A stretch of 52,607 bases of DNA, taken from NCBI RefSeq assembly GCF_002140175.1, contig NZ_NGMO01000003.1, positions 2,234-54,840 of the forward strand, given 5' to 3'. Each line of letters starts with the position of its first letter. Position 1 is the stretch's first letter. The position numbers and the translations under genes were made by a program. Below, piece by piece: positions 36,750-46,335 of the stretch. The notes below the pieces were generated by a model. That model saw only the letters and a list, made by a program, of their open reading frames with translations. It was not told the DNA's origin and ran no database searches. The stretch is from Candidatus Enterococcus wittei (GTDB taxonomy: Bacteria; Bacillota; Bacilli; Lactobacillales; Enterococcaceae).

Positions 36750-38622
36750 ATCGAGTAGAGGTCCGAATGCATAGATTCGCACCCCTCTCACACCACCATA
36801 CAAGCCGTTCGGCATATGGCGGTTCAACTTATATTACAGTATGCACTTTTAGATAGTAATCTAAGGCAAAGGGGATCCCTCTTTGCTTTAGTCGTTCATT
36901 GGATAGGGCTCTGTGAATCACTTTCGATAATCCAATAAATCGATAACCTTTTCGACAGTAGGTTAAGCCTTTGGCTTCTTCCTCTGGTATTCCCAACTGA
37001 ACCAAGGAACAGATTCTTTTCCTATAGTTCTTCCACTGCTTCCAGATAATGACTCGAATTCTTGATCGAAGTTTAGCGTCTATTTCTGCGAGTTTCCTTT
37101 TCATTTTCGCTTTACGAAAATAGTTTACCCAACCATAAATGACTTGTTTCAGTTTCACGATTCGCTCATCAAGAGAAATACTTTTGTTTCTTTTGGTGAG
37201 CTGACGCAATTTCCGCTGAAATTTTTGGACAGACTCCTCATGGGGTTTTGGTTGATATTTCTTTGTGTGTTTGTCGTAGTAAAATCCAAAACCTAAAAAT
37301 TTTGTTCCATTCGGACGGCTGATTCTACTCTTTTCCGCATTGACAATCAGCCCTAATTTCTTTTCGATAAAGGCCGTTATGGACTGTAAAACTCGATGTG
37401 CTGCCTTTTCACTCTTGACAAAAATAATACTATCATCTGCATAGCGAACAAAATGTAGACCTCTTGATTCTAATTCTTTATCTAATTCATTTAACATAAT
37501 GTTGCTTAACAGAGGGCTCAGATTACCACCTTGCGGGGTACCGATAGGTGTGTCTTCATATTTTCCTCTTTTCATTACGCCACTTACTAGATACTTTCGA
37601 ATGAGAGAAATGACATCTCCATCTTCTATTGTACGCGAAATAATTCGCATAAGTTTGTCGTGATGGACAGTATCAAAGAATCGTTCTAAGTCAATATCCA
37701 CTAGCCAATCATATCCGTTATTCATATAATCCACTGTTTGAACAATTGCCATTTCACAACTGCGGTTTGGTCGAAACCCATAACTATACTCACTGAATTG
37801 TTCTTCAAATATAGGTGTAAGAATCTGACTAATTGCCTGTTGGATAACTCTATCGACAACAGTTGGGATACCTAGTTGACGCATTTTACCATTTCCTTTT
37901 GGTATTTCAACACGTAAGGCTGGTTGCGGATTGTACTTACGTTGGCGAATTTGAGAACGAAGTTCTTCTTTGTGTTCCCGAAGATGGGATTTTAATTCCT
38001 CCACAGTAATTCCATCCACACCGCTTACCCCTTTATTACGATAAACTCGTTTGTAGGCTTCGTTCATGTTCTGATTACTCAAAATTTGATCTAAAAGTTT
38101 CATACTCGTTTCCTCCTTCCTCTCACGTAACGAAAGACATTTCTCTTTTGATTATCTTCTGAGATACGCTCATACTTTCATCATTAACACATTCAGAAAT
38201 GTATCTTTCGTGCATTTGTGGTGCAGAAACACTATAAGTAGTTCAGTCCTTCGTGGAAAAGTATTTCCACTACTATGACGTCGGCTGACTTCTCACGATA
38301 AACCTTTTTCGACCGATTTTCTTAATAGGGAACTCCTTAATCGTTCGTGAGACCTCCCAGGGTAAGACAACTAACTTTCATCTTTTACTCGCCTGATTTA
38401 CTAGATAAGCTTACGCACATCTTTTGGACTTTAGTTTGTATTGGAACCTCATCCACTTATCTAGCCTTCGTATCAGATTTCTGTTCGTCGAGCCAAGAGT
38501 TTGATACACGCTTCCTTCAGCCACATCCTCATGGATGCCACCTTGCGTTTCTCTAGCGATTGGTCGATGTGTACCCTCGCAGTGGACTTTCACCACCTAG
38601 TTAGTTGCCATGCCTGGCGCAC
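36750..38622 (-). mobile_element. Group II intron, class IIC-like
   Basis: The 5' end is GTGCGCC at 38622, followed by the usual structured leader (38104-38622). An intron-encoded protein lies in domain IV. Domain V (36791-36823) forms a hairpin with arms ACCGCCATA and TGTATGGTGG. It carries a CGC triad as in class IIC. Domain VI (36750-36790) has AGAGGGG/CCTCT arms with a bulged A and ends CTCGAT. Length is 1873 nt. It sits eight bases past a rho-independent terminator stem, the favoured target of class IIC introns. Boundaries are from motifs, not from an empty-site comparison. Confidence 0.85.
36829..38103 (-). CDS. ltrA: Group II intron reverse transcriptase/maturase
   Basis: A 424-residue intron-encoded protein. 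RT motifs are seen in order: 'KGVSGVDGITVEELK', 'RKYNPQPALRVEIPKGNGKMRQLGIPTVVDRVIQQAI' (in pieces), 'YSYGFRPNRSCEMAI', 'WLVDIDLERFFDTV', 'GTPQGGNLSPLLSNI', catalytic 'VRYADDSIIFV' and 'KFLGFGFY'. The maturase domain X follows ('WVNYFRKAKMKRKLAEID'). There is no HNH endonuclease domain, which fits class C. ATG 38103 has AAGGAGG upstream. All motifs are intact, so the intron may be active. Confidence 0.95.
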   Translation of the reverse strand: MKLLDQILSNQNMNEAYKRVYRNKGVSGVDGITVEELKSHLREHKEELRSQIRQRKYNPQPALRVEIPKGNGKMRQLGIPTVVDRVIQQAISQILTPIFEEQFSEYSYGFRPNRSCEMAIVQTVDYMNNGYDWLVDIDLERFFDTVHHDKLMRIISRTIEDGDVISLIRKYLVSGVMKRGKYEDTPIGTPQGGNLSPLLSNIMLNELDKELESRGLHFVRYADDSIIFVKSEKAAHRVLQSITAFIEKKLGLIVNAEKSRISRPNGTKFLGFGFYYDKHTKKYQPKPHEESVQKFQRKLRQLTKRNKSISLDERIVKLKQVIYGWVNYFRKAKMKRKLAEIDAKLRSRIRVIIWKQWKNYRKRICSLVQLGIPEEEAKGLTYCRKGYRFIGLSKVIHRALSNERLKQRGIPFALDYYLKVHTVI

Positions 38623-38623
38623 A

Positions 38624-38656
38624 ATTAAAAAGGAGAGGGATTTTTCGTCCTCTCCT
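38624..38656 (-). terminator. Rho-independent terminator of the ABC exporter operon
   Basis: AGGAGAGG and CCTCTCCT form an 8-bp stem followed by TTTTTAATT. The intron begins directly after the T-run. Confidence 0.85.
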
Positions 38657-38706
38657 AAATAATGCTCAAATCGTAACAGTACTGCCATAATTTGACTTTT
38701 TTCATT

Positions 38707-40485
38707 TTATTCGCTTTGTAACCTATACATATCCGCATAAAGCCCTTCTTTGGCTAACAAACTATCATGATTCCCACGTTCGACTATATCTCCTTTATCT
38801 AATACTAAGATCAATTCTGCATCTCGAATAGTCGATAAACGATGGGCAATGGCGATCGTCGTCCGGCCTTCTCTCATTTTTGCAAGGCCTTCTTGAATCA
38901 AGACTTCCGTTTCCGTATCGATATTGGCAGTTGCTTCATCCAAAACTAAAATTTTGGGGTCCGTAACAATCGTCCGAGCAAAAGTGATCAATTGGCGTTG
39001 ACCACTGGAATAGCTTGCACCTCTTTCGATTACCTTTGAATGATACCCTTTTGGTAACTGATCAATAAAGTGGTCTGCCTGCACAAATTCTGCGGCTTTG
39101 CGAATTTGTTCATCCGTAATTTCTGGATTCATCATCCGAATATTCCCAGCGATATCGCCATAAAACAAAAAGGCATCTTGAAGCACTAGGCCCATTTTTT
39201 TTCGTAGTTCCTCAATCGGGTACTCACGAATATCATGATCATCGATCAGGATTTGTCCTTCATAAAATTCATAAAAACGCATCAAGACATTGATGATCGA
39301 ACTTTTCCCGCTACCAGTATGGCCGACAAGCGCTACGGTTTCGCCAGGATTTGCAATAAATGAGATATTTTTCAATACTTTGTTTTCTCCATCATAAGAG
39401 AAACTAACATTACGAAACTCGATTTTCCCCTCTGTGATTTCTCGGTTGGCAGTTTCTTGTTGTTGAGGGGTATACTCTGTTGTATCCATGATTTTCAAAA
39501 TTCGACTGCCTGCTACTGTTCCATCTGTAAAAACACTTAGAAAATCCATCATTTGAGACATTGGATTAAAAAATCCTTGGACATATGTCGTAAATGCAAA
39601 AATCAAGCCAACTTCAACTGGTGAATCTAACGCTTCAAAGCCAAATAAAGTCAAAGCTAACGCAATGGCTAATGCATATAAAAAACTAATGATTGGACTC
39701 AGTAAAATCGAATTGGTTTTGATCATTGCATAACGCGTCGCTAAATATTCCTCATTCACTTCACTAAATTCCTGAGCCAGACGAGCTTCTTGACGGAACT
39801 GCTGGATGATCCGCATCCCGGAAATAGATTCATTCAACTTCGTATTCAACTGACTCAAGCGCTCACGCATATTACGATAAATACGTGAACTAAATTGTTG
39901 ATAATACCAGATCACTATCCCTAAAACAGGCAAAAAAATCAAGCACCATAAAGCAATTTTTTGATTAATCTGAAACATTGCTACAAAAGAAGAGACAACT
40001 GCGAAAATCCCTGTAAGTACCATTAAGAAAACATACCAAAATTCAAATAGTGTTTCAGTATCATTGGTGACACGAGAAACAGTCGAACCTGCAGGAGTCT
40101 GATCAAAATAGCGCATCCCTAATGTGTGTAACTTTTCAAACAACTTCACGCGAATATGCTGATATGTCTTTAAGGAAGCCATCGAATACAAATACCATTG
40201 AAAAAACCAAATGATGCTTTTGACGATCACACCAAATAAGTAAAGTCCTGCAAAGAAAAAAATAACTTGAGTCGTAGCAGACTGTTTTGCCAAATAATTA
40301 TCCATAAAGATTTGAATGATTCTTGGTAATAATACATTGATGACAGATAACACTAAGGCAAACAAAATTGCGATAAAAAATGTCAGCCTGAATGGTTTAG
40401 CAAAGGTCATTAAACGTTTGATGATCACGGCTTGTTCTTTGAAGGTCATCGATTTCGACCATTCGGATTGATATTTATCTTCCAT
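38707..40485 (-). CDS. ABC multidrug exporter half-transporter (second subunit)
   Basis: A 592-residue type IV ABC exporter half. Six membrane helices in the first ~325 residues precede the nucleotide-binding domain. That domain has Walker A 'GHTGSGKSS', signature 'YSSGQRQL', and Walker B 'ILVLDEATANID' with an intact catalytic Glu. The start is ATG 40485, with AGGGGGG upstream. The in-frame TTG at 40503 would lie upstream of that site. It overlaps the first subunit gene by 11 nt. The pair resembles LmrCD/BmrCD/EfrCD heterodimers. Substrate is unknown; drugs or lipids are likely. Confidence 0.9.
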   Translation of the reverse strand: MEDKYQSEWSKSMTFKEQAVIIKRLMTFAKPFRLTFFIAILFALVLSVINVLLPRIIQIFMDNYLAKQSATTQVIFFFAGLYLFGVIVKSIIWFFQWYLYSMASLKTYQHIRVKLFEKLHTLGMRYFDQTPAGSTVSRVTNDTETLFEFWYVFLMVLTGIFAVVSSFVAMFQINQKIALWCLIFLPVLGIVIWYYQQFSSRIYRNMRERLSQLNTKLNESISGMRIIQQFRQEARLAQEFSEVNEEYLATRYAMIKTNSILLSPIISFLYALAIALALTLFGFEALDSPVEVGLIFAFTTYVQGFFNPMSQMMDFLSVFTDGTVAGSRILKIMDTTEYTPQQQETANREITEGKIEFRNVSFSYDGENKVLKNISFIANPGETVALVGHTGSGKSSIINVLMRFYEFYEGQILIDDHDIREYPIEELRKKMGLVLQDAFLFYGDIAGNIRMMNPEITDEQIRKAAEFVQADHFIDQLPKGYHSKVIERGASYSSGQRQLITFARTIVTDPKILVLDEATANIDTETEVLIQEGLAKMREGRTTIAIAHRLSTIRDAELILVLDKGDIVERGNHDSLLAKEGLYADMYRLQSE

Positions 40486-42235
40486 CACTTTCCCCCCCTT
40501 CAATTTTTGCTTCTAGTTGTTGTTTTTGCCACATTTTTTCATACCATCCACCTAGAGCTAATAACTCTTGGTGAGTGCCACGTTCCACGATACGTCCATG
40601 CTCAATAACAAGGATCTCATTGGCATGCATGACACTACTTAAACGATGGGCAGCAATAATCGTCGTTTTATTTTTTCGTTCTGCTTTTAAATTGTGTAGA
40701 ATAGCTTCTTCTGTTTTGGCATCTACAGCAGACAATGCATCATCTAAAATCAATAGCTCAGGACTTTGGATCAAAGCACGAGCAATGGAAATACGTTGTT
40801 TTTGTCCACCTGATAAGGAAACTCCTCGCTCTCCAACCATCGTTTGGTAGCCTTCCGGAAGTTCTTTGATTTCTTTATTGATATAAGCAAGAGAAGCAGC
40901 TTTTTCTACCTCTTCAGCTGATCGTTTAGGATTGGAGAAACGGATATTATCCAAAATCGTCATCGAAAATAAAAAATGATCTTGTGGCACATACCCAATC
41001 GAACCTAAAAGTGCGTCCAAAGTATAGTCCTTGATGGATCGTCCACCAAATTTGATTTCCCCTTGGTAATGGTCATACTCACGCATCAACAGTTTAATAA
41101 TGGTTGTTTTTCCTGCTCCTGTTTTACCAACGATTCCCAATGTGTCACCTTCATTGATAGCAAACTTGATATGTTCAAGGACAGGCGCTTCTTCTTTAGG
41201 ATAGGAAAACTGAGTTATGGCAACATTCAATTCTCCTTTTGCTGGCGTCGTTTCTGCACCTAGTTTCTCAGTGATATGTGTTTTTTCATGGAGTAGTTCA
41301 TTCACACGGTCATAGGAAGCATTTCCACGTTCAAGAACATTGAATAAACGACCAATTGCAAACATTGGCCACACTAGCATCCCGATATAGCTAATAAATG
41401 AAACCATTTGCCCGATCGTGATTGTTCCTTCCAACACATAACGGCCACCTAAAATAATCGTCGCAACATAGGATAATCCAATAATCAACGTGATAAACGG
41501 ATCGAACAATGCATCAAGAAAATTCACTCGTTTGTTTTTTGCAATGGCATCATCAATCTTTGTCACAAAGTCTTCAAGATCCTCTTTTTCTTGGCCAAAG
41601 GTCTTGATTACCTTGATTCCTGTGATACTTTCTTGTGTTTTATCATTGATACTTGAGAATGCTTCTTGCGATTCACGAAACGCATCGTGTAGTTTTGAAC
41701 CTAAAATTCTTGAAGTGACCGCAAGTAACGGCAACGGAATCAAAGCAAGCAATGTCAAACGCCAATCAATAAATAAAATCATGGCAACGATCGTTGTTCC
41801 TCCAGTAATGACAGAATCAGCAAAAGTTAAGATCCCAGCACCGGCAACGTTTTGGATAGCATTCAAATCATTGGTTGCGTGTGCCATCAAATCACCTGTG
41901 CGATATTTTTGATAAAACAAACTATCCATTCTTGTAAAATGGTCAAACAATCGTCTACGCAATTCACGTTCTAATCGTGCCGCACTTCCCCAAATATTCG
42001 TTCGCCAAATATAACGAAAAAGATATTGCATAAAAGCAGCAGCAATCAACAATCCAATCCACATGAAGATGGTTTGTAATGAAATGTTTTTATCAGCAAT
42101 TTCATCAATAATGATACCAATTACTTTAGGTGGAATTAGTTGGACAAGTGCTACTACGAATAAAGAGAATACCCCAATCAAATAGTGCTTTTTTTCTTGT
42201 TTAAAGAACCATCCCAATTTTTTGAATATCGACAT
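40475..42235 (-). CDS. ABC multidrug exporter half-transporter (first subunit)
   Basis: A 586-residue ABC exporter half with six membrane helices, then an ATPase domain with Walker A 'GKTGAGKTT', signature 'LSGGQKQR', and Walker B 'LLILDDALSAVD'. The Asp after Walker B replaces the catalytic Glu. This is the degenerate site usual in one half of heterodimeric exporters, and it fits pairing with the next gene. The start is ATG 42235 (MSIFKKLGW), just after AAGGAGG; the longer frame reads through that site. No local regulator is seen. Confidence 0.9.
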   Translation of the reverse strand: MSIFKKLGWFFKQEKKHYLIGVFSLFVVALVQLIPPKVIGIIIDEIADKNISLQTIFMWIGLLIAAAFMQYLFRYIWRTNIWGSAARLERELRRRLFDHFTRMDSLFYQKYRTGDLMAHATNDLNAIQNVAGAGILTFADSVITGGTTIVAMILFIDWRLTLLALIPLPLLAVTSRILGSKLHDAFRESQEAFSSINDKTQESITGIKVIKTFGQEKEDLEDFVTKIDDAIAKNKRVNFLDALFDPFITLIIGLSYVATIILGGRYVLEGTITIGQMVSFISYIGMLVWPMFAIGRLFNVLERGNASYDRVNELLHEKTHITEKLGAETTPAKGELNVAITQFSYPKEEAPVLEHIKFAINEGDTLGIVGKTGAGKTTIIKLLMREYDHYQGEIKFGGRSIKDYTLDALLGSIGYVPQDHFLFSMTILDNIRFSNPKRSAEEVEKAASLAYINKEIKELPEGYQTMVGERGVSLSGGQKQRISIARALIQSPELLILDDALSAVDAKTEEAILHNLKAERKNKTTIIAAHRLSSVMHANEILVIEHGRIVERGTHQELLALGGWYEKMWQKQQLEAKIEGGESDGR

Positions 42236-42399
42236 TTTTTCCTCCTTTTTTACCTTATAAATTTTTATATTCATCAATAAGCCAAGATGATGAGTTTCAT
42301 TTTAGAAATTTAATTTTTGGGTCAGAAAAATCCTTTTATTTTTCTCTCTACCCTCTTAAAACTAAATACTTTTTATTTTAATATATGTTATTCCTAACA

Positions 42400-42745
42400 T
42401 TCAAAAATAAATCTCAAAATTGAAAATGCGAGAATTTATTTCTGAATTTTCTGTCTTATTACTCGGTGTAAATACTGCTTTTGTGATCTCTTGATAAACG
42501 GTGTTCATAAGACAGCTCTTTCGATATGAAGTCCAAAACTTGAAAAAATATGAGGAACTATTTTCCCCAAGTTCCGTCTTCATACTCGGAGCTAAACGTC
42601 TTTTTCACGACCTCTGTTAAACGGTATTCATGAAGCTACACTTTGGTCATAAGTCAAAAAAATACAAAATGTGAAAAACCATTTTTCTATTTTTCTTTCT
42701 TATGCCTCAGTGCAGATCGCTTCTTTCACGACCTCTTGATTACAA
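42400..42745. repeat. ~120-bp tandem repeat, about three units
   Basis: Marker blocks 'gatctcttgat', 'gacctctg' and 'gacctcttgat' start at 42485, 42609 and 42730, giving periods of 124 and 121 bp. Each unit also has 'ttcataag/ttcatgaag', 'aaaaaaata' and a 'ccattttt' palindrome. The same unit is at 18490-18716. The remaining gap (42236-42400 and 42745-42820) shows no gene. Confidence 0.7.
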
Positions 42746-42820
42746 AGGAAAATTTATTTTCGTGGTACTTTTTGATTATCGTTTTGCTTTCTTAATAAAA
42801 CGTTTTCCCTACGTTAAAAA

Positions 42821-42856
42821 GAAAAAAGCGGACTGAATAGAATCAGCCCGCTTTTA
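42821..42856 (-). terminator. Rho-independent terminator after yneF
   Basis: AAAAGCGG and CCGCTTTT arms, with CTGA/TCAG pairing inside, are followed by T-rich sequence on the minus strand. Confidence 0.75.
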
Positions 42857-42874
42857 ATGGTGTCTAAAAAGAAC

Positions 42875-43099
42875 CTATTTTTTACCTTGGCTCTTCATTT
42901 GTTGCATCATCTGACGAATTTTCTTTTCAGATGGTTTTTGCCCCATTGACATCATCATTGATCTTAACATTTCCTCATTAACGGGAGGATTTTTTTCTAA
43001 GTAGTCTTTCATATATTTACGCGCAAAAAAGAATCCACCAACTGCGCCAATTAACAAAGCAATAACTGCAATAAGTACAACGATTCCTGTTGATACCAT
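42875..43099 (-). CDS. yneF: YneF family membrane protein (UPF0154)
   Basis: A 74-residue small protein with a single N-terminal membrane helix (about 3-24, '[26 protein letters not shown]' in pieces) and a cytoplasmic tail with '[29 protein letters not shown]' (in pieces), the family signature. The start is ATG 43099, with AAGGAG upstream; the open frame extends 12 codons but those include the ribosome binding site. Function is not known. It has its own terminator. Confidence 0.88.
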   Translation of the reverse strand: MVSTGIVVLIAVIALLIGAVGGFFFARKYMKDYLEKNPPVNEEMLRSMMMSMGQKPSEKKIRQMMQQMKSQGKK

Positions 43100-43255
43100 G
43101 TAAATCTCTCCTTTCTTTTTCCTAATTGCTCTCAATGATTCATTTTACTAAAACTTTAAAGAAAAAGAAAGGCGTTTTCTTAAGAATCATCAAAAAAACT
43201 TATTTTTATTTCACATCGTTGGTTTCATACACTGTAGAAAGCACACCGTATTTAT

Positions 43256-43275
43256 TTTTTAGGCTAACCAAATTT
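43256..43275. promoter_or_regulatory. DtxR-type (EfaR/MntR) box upstream of mntH
   Basis: TTTTTAGGCTAACCAAATTT is a near palindrome around TTTAGG/CCAAA and fits the manganese-repressor boxes of enterococci and streptococci. It lies 70 bp before the mntH start. Confidence 0.6.
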
Positions 43276-43344
43276 TTTTCTTTTATTTTTCATTATTCGG
43301 GTGTAGAATGAATTCGAAAAGAAAAGAAGAAAGGTGGGTTTCGT

Positions 43345-44922
43345 TTGAATCAACACTCACGTCAACATAAATTGATCGAACATACAAATGGGTTATCCCT
43401 TGCCGAAGTGAATGGAACTGTAAAAGTTCCAAAAGGTAAAAGTTTTTTTAAAACGTTACTAGCTTACTCAGGACCTGGTGCTTTAGTAGCTGTAGGCTAT
43501 ATGGATCCAGGAAACTGGTCCACTTCTATTACTGGCGGACAAAACTTTCAATATTTATTGATGTCAGTCATTTTGATGTCTAGCTTGATTGCTATGCTTT
43601 TGCAATATATGGCAGCAAAACTGGGAATTGTTAGTCGAATGGATCTTGCACAAGCTATTCGTGCCCGCACAAGTAAGGCTTTAGGCGTTATCTTATGGAT
43701 CTTAACAGAATTAGCTATTATGGCTACGGACATTGCTGAAGTCATCGGTGGAGCGATCGCATTGTATTTATTATTTGATATTCCTTTAGTGATTGCCGTT
43801 TTTATTACTGTTCTAGATGTTTTTGTTTTATTACTCTTAACTAAAATTGGGTTTCGAAAAATCGAAGCTTTGGTCGTATGTTTGATCTTCGTGATTTTAT
43901 TTGTTTTTGTATATCAGGTCGCTCTTTCAAATCCTGACTGGAAAAATTTGTTTGTAGGTTTTATTCCCAATTCTAAAACATTTTCAGACTCTCCAAAAAT
44001 CGGAGGAGAAACACCATTGACTGGTGCCTTAGGGATTATCGGTGCAACTGTGATGCCTCACAATCTCTACCTTCATTCTGCGGTCTCTCAGACTCGAGAA
44101 ATTGATCGGGAGGATGACGAAGATGTCGCACGTGCACTTCGTTTTTCTACATGGGATTCAAATATCCAATTAACTATGGCTTTTGTAGTCAATGCTCTAC
44201 TATTGATAATGGGAGTTGCTGTTTTTAAAAATGGTTCGATCCAAGACCCTTCATTTTTCGGCTTGTATGAAGCATTATCTGATCCGTCTGCTATGAGTAA
44301 CGGCGTATTGATTACCGTGGCTAAGTCCGGTATTTTGTCCACATTGTTTGCTGTAGCTTTACTAGCTTCTGGGCAAAACTCAACGATTACCGGAACATTG
44401 ACAGGACAAGTCATCATGGAAGGCTTTATCCATATGCGTATGCCAATCTGGCTTCGACGACTAGTGACCCGCTTATTGTCTGTCGTCCCTGTATTGCTTT
44501 GTGTACTTTTTACTAGTACAAAAGGGACTATCGAAGAGCATACTGCACTCAACAATCTAATGAATGAATCTCAAGTGTTTTTAGCTTTTGCTTTACCATT
44601 TTCAATGATTCCTTTATTAATGATGACAAATAGCCAAGCTGAAATGGGTGAACGCTTTAAAAATTCACTGACTGTCAAAATACTTGGCTGGTTTTCCGTT
44701 ATTAGTCTCACCTTTTTAAATCTTCGAGGATTACCGGGACAAATTGAAGCCTTCTTTGGTGAAAATGCTTCCGTTTCAACACTTCATCTAGCCGATCAAC
44801 TTGCCTATTTGATCATTGTGGCTGTCTTAGCATTACTAGCGTGGACAATCGTCGATCTCTATAAGGGAAATAAAAAATATGAACAGCAATTGCAAGCTAT
44901 TTCAGAAATAACAAATGAATAA
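43345..44922 (+). CDS. mntH: NRAMP-family manganese transporter
   Basis: A 525-residue proton-coupled divalent metal importer. The helix 1 metal site is 'GYMDPGNWSTSI' and the helix 6 site is 'IGATVMPHNLYLHSAV', both intact. About 11 membrane helices are seen. The start is a TTG at 43345, with AAGGTGGG 7 nt upstream; the cytoplasmic N-terminus is polar. A DtxR-type box upstream suggests repression by manganese through an EfaR-like protein encoded elsewhere. It converges with nfo. Confidence 0.93.
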   Translation: MNQHSRQHKLIEHTNGLSLAEVNGTVKVPKGKSFFKTLLAYSGPGALVAVGYMDPGNWSTSITGGQNFQYLLMSVILMSSLIAMLLQYMAAKLGIVSRMDLAQAIRARTSKALGVILWILTELAIMATDIAEVIGGAIALYLLFDIPLVIAVFITVLDVFVLLLLTKIGFRKIEALVVCLIFVILFVFVYQVALSNPDWKNLFVGFIPNSKTFSDSPKIGGETPLTGALGIIGATVMPHNLYLHSAVSQTREIDREDDEDVARALRFSTWDSNIQLTMAFVVNALLLIMGVAVFKNGSIQDPSFFGLYEALSDPSAMSNGVLITVAKSGILSTLFAVALLASGQNSTITGTLTGQVIMEGFIHMRMPIWLRRLVTRLLSVVPVLLCVLFTSTKGTIEEHTALNNLMNESQVFLAFALPFSMIPLLMMTNSQAEMGERFKNSLTVKILGWFSVISLTFLNLRGLPGQIEAFFGENASVSTLHLADQLAYLIIVAVLALLAWTIVDLYKGNKKYEQQLQAISEITNE

Positions 44923-44934
44923 AAATAGACCTAT

Positions 44935-44980
44935 AAAAAAGCAGCTCTAACACAAAATAAGTGAAGGAGCTGCTTTTGTT
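44935..44980. terminator. Bidirectional terminator between mntH and nfo
   Basis: AAAAAAGCAGCTC and GAGCTGCTTTT are complementary, with A and T runs at opposite ends, so both convergent genes can use it. Confidence 0.8.
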
Positions 44981-45004
44981 CTGGTTCATTTTATTAAGAA
45001 AAAA

Positions 45005-45907
45005 CTATGCCTGACTTTCCTCTATTAATAATTCTGGGAAAACTTCTGGATCAAAGGACTGTGCTTTGAACATCGCAATTTCTTTTCCATATGGAGCATA
45101 GGCCGCTTTTTTATCTTTGCCCACATATGGTGTCTCTAAGATTTTTGATACATGTTGAAACATCGGATCATGAACGATCTGATTTAAAGCATCAAAGCCA
45201 ATCGTTCCAAAACCAATATTCGCATGACGATCTTTATGTGACCCTTGTGGATTTTTTGAATCATTGATATGCAATACTTTCAGACGATCTAAACCAATAA
45301 TTTTATCAAATTCTTCCACTACGCCATAAAAATCATTAGCAATATCGTATCCAGCATCATTTGTATGACAGGTATCAAAAGTGACCGATAACTTCTCGTT
45401 TAAAGTTACACCATCGATAATCTGCGCTAACTCTTCAAAAGTCCGACCAATTTCGGTTCCTTTTCCAGCCATTGTTTCTAAAGCAATTTGTGCTGTTTGC
45501 TCTTTCGTTAATACTTCATTTAAGCCTTCAATGATCCTAGCGATCCCTGCTTCTGCCCCAGCACCTACATGAGCTCCAGGATGCAAAGTGATTTGAGTTG
45601 CTCCTAAAGCTTCTGCACGAACAATCTCTTCTCGTAAAAATTGCACAGCAAATGGAAACATCTCTGGCTTGATAGTATTTCCTAAATTAATGATATATGG
45701 TGCATGGACCACGATATTAGACAATCCATGATCTGCCATATATTGTTTTCCCGCATCGATATTCATTTCTTCAATCGCTTTTCTACGGGTATTTTGTGGT
45801 GCTCCTGTATAGATCATAAATGTCGAAGCCCCATAACTCGCTGCTTCTTCTGCTGCTCCTAAAAGCATTTTTTTGCCACTCATACTCACGTGTGAACCGA
45901 TTAACAT
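45005..45907 (-). CDS. nfo: Endonuclease IV
   Basis: A 300-residue AP endonuclease family 2 enzyme for base-excision repair of abasic sites. Metal-site motifs are seen: '[11 protein letters not shown]', '[12 protein letters not shown]', '[11 protein letters not shown]' and '[20 protein letters not shown]' (in pieces). The start is ATG 45907, six bases after GGAGG; a TTG one codon upstream is possible. Single gene. The region between its start and about 46140 holds no gene. Confidence 0.94.
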   Translation of the reverse strand: MLIGSHVSMSGKKMLLGAAEEAASYGASTFMIYTGAPQNTRRKAIEEMNIDAGKQYMADHGLSNIVVHAPYIINLGNTIKPEMFPFAVQFLREEIVRAEALGATQITLHPGAHVGAGAEAGIARIIEGLNEVLTKEQTAQIALETMAGKGTEIGRTFEELAQIIDGVTLNEKLSVTFDTCHTNDAGYDIANDFYGVVEEFDKIIGLDRLKVLHINDSKNPQGSHKDRHANIGFGTIGFDALNQIVHDPMFQHVSKILETPYVGKDKKAAYAPYGKEIAMFKAQSFDPEVFPELLIEESQA

Positions 45908-46167
45908 CAAATTCCTCCTAAAGCCTCACTCATGGGCTGTACTCATCATTTTTCATTTCCTTATTCATCTTAACTGAAAAAATAAGGAAAGAAAAGTTTG
46001 AAATCTGAAAATGAGTAGCTATCCATTCGCTTGAAATCACTCTTTCTGCTTCTCACACTTTTTAATAAAAAAATAATTTTAGTTAATATTTTTATGTTAA
46101 ATACTTTATAGTCATTGACAATGATAAGTATCTTGGCAATTTTTTCTCCCTAAAAACAAATAAATGC

Positions 46168-46173
46168 TATACT
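46168..46173 (+). promoter_or_regulatory. Extended -10 of a short transcript ahead of the PBP gene
   Basis: TATACT preceded by TGC, with no good -35. A transcript from here would meet the hairpin and T-run that end at 46280. Confidence 0.4.
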
Positions 46174-46178
46174 AGATA

Positions 46179-46280
46179 CTGTAATTCAAAACAGGTGAAA
46201 TTAAACTAAAAAAAGTGATGGAGAAATCCTTTAACTGGTTTCCTAAAACTGGATAGTTTATTCTCACCTCCTGTTTTTTT
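46179..46280 (+). ncRNA. Candidate terminated leader or small RNA
   Basis: AAAACAGG-TGAAATTAAAC (46188-46206) pairs with the segment GTTTATTCTCACCTCCTGTT (46256-46275), with a three-base bulge, and a seven-T run follows. This gives a ~100-nt RNA ending in a terminator between an extended -10 and the PBP promoter. It may be an attenuator, a small RNA or a plain terminator. Confidence 0.4.
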
Positions 46281-46291
46281 GTCTTATTATT

Positions 46292-46300
46292 TGCTATAAT
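46292..46300 (+). promoter_or_regulatory. Extended -10 for the PBP gene
   Basis: TGCTATAAT, 35 bp before the TTG start and just past the upstream terminator. Confidence 0.5.
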
Positions 46301-46335
46301 TAGCGAAATAAAATGATTAGTTGAGGTGAAACCTT

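Noticed and set aside
42400-42745. CRISPR array
   Set aside because: The units are ~120 bp, diverged along their whole length, with no short constant repeat alternating with unique spacers and no cas genes.
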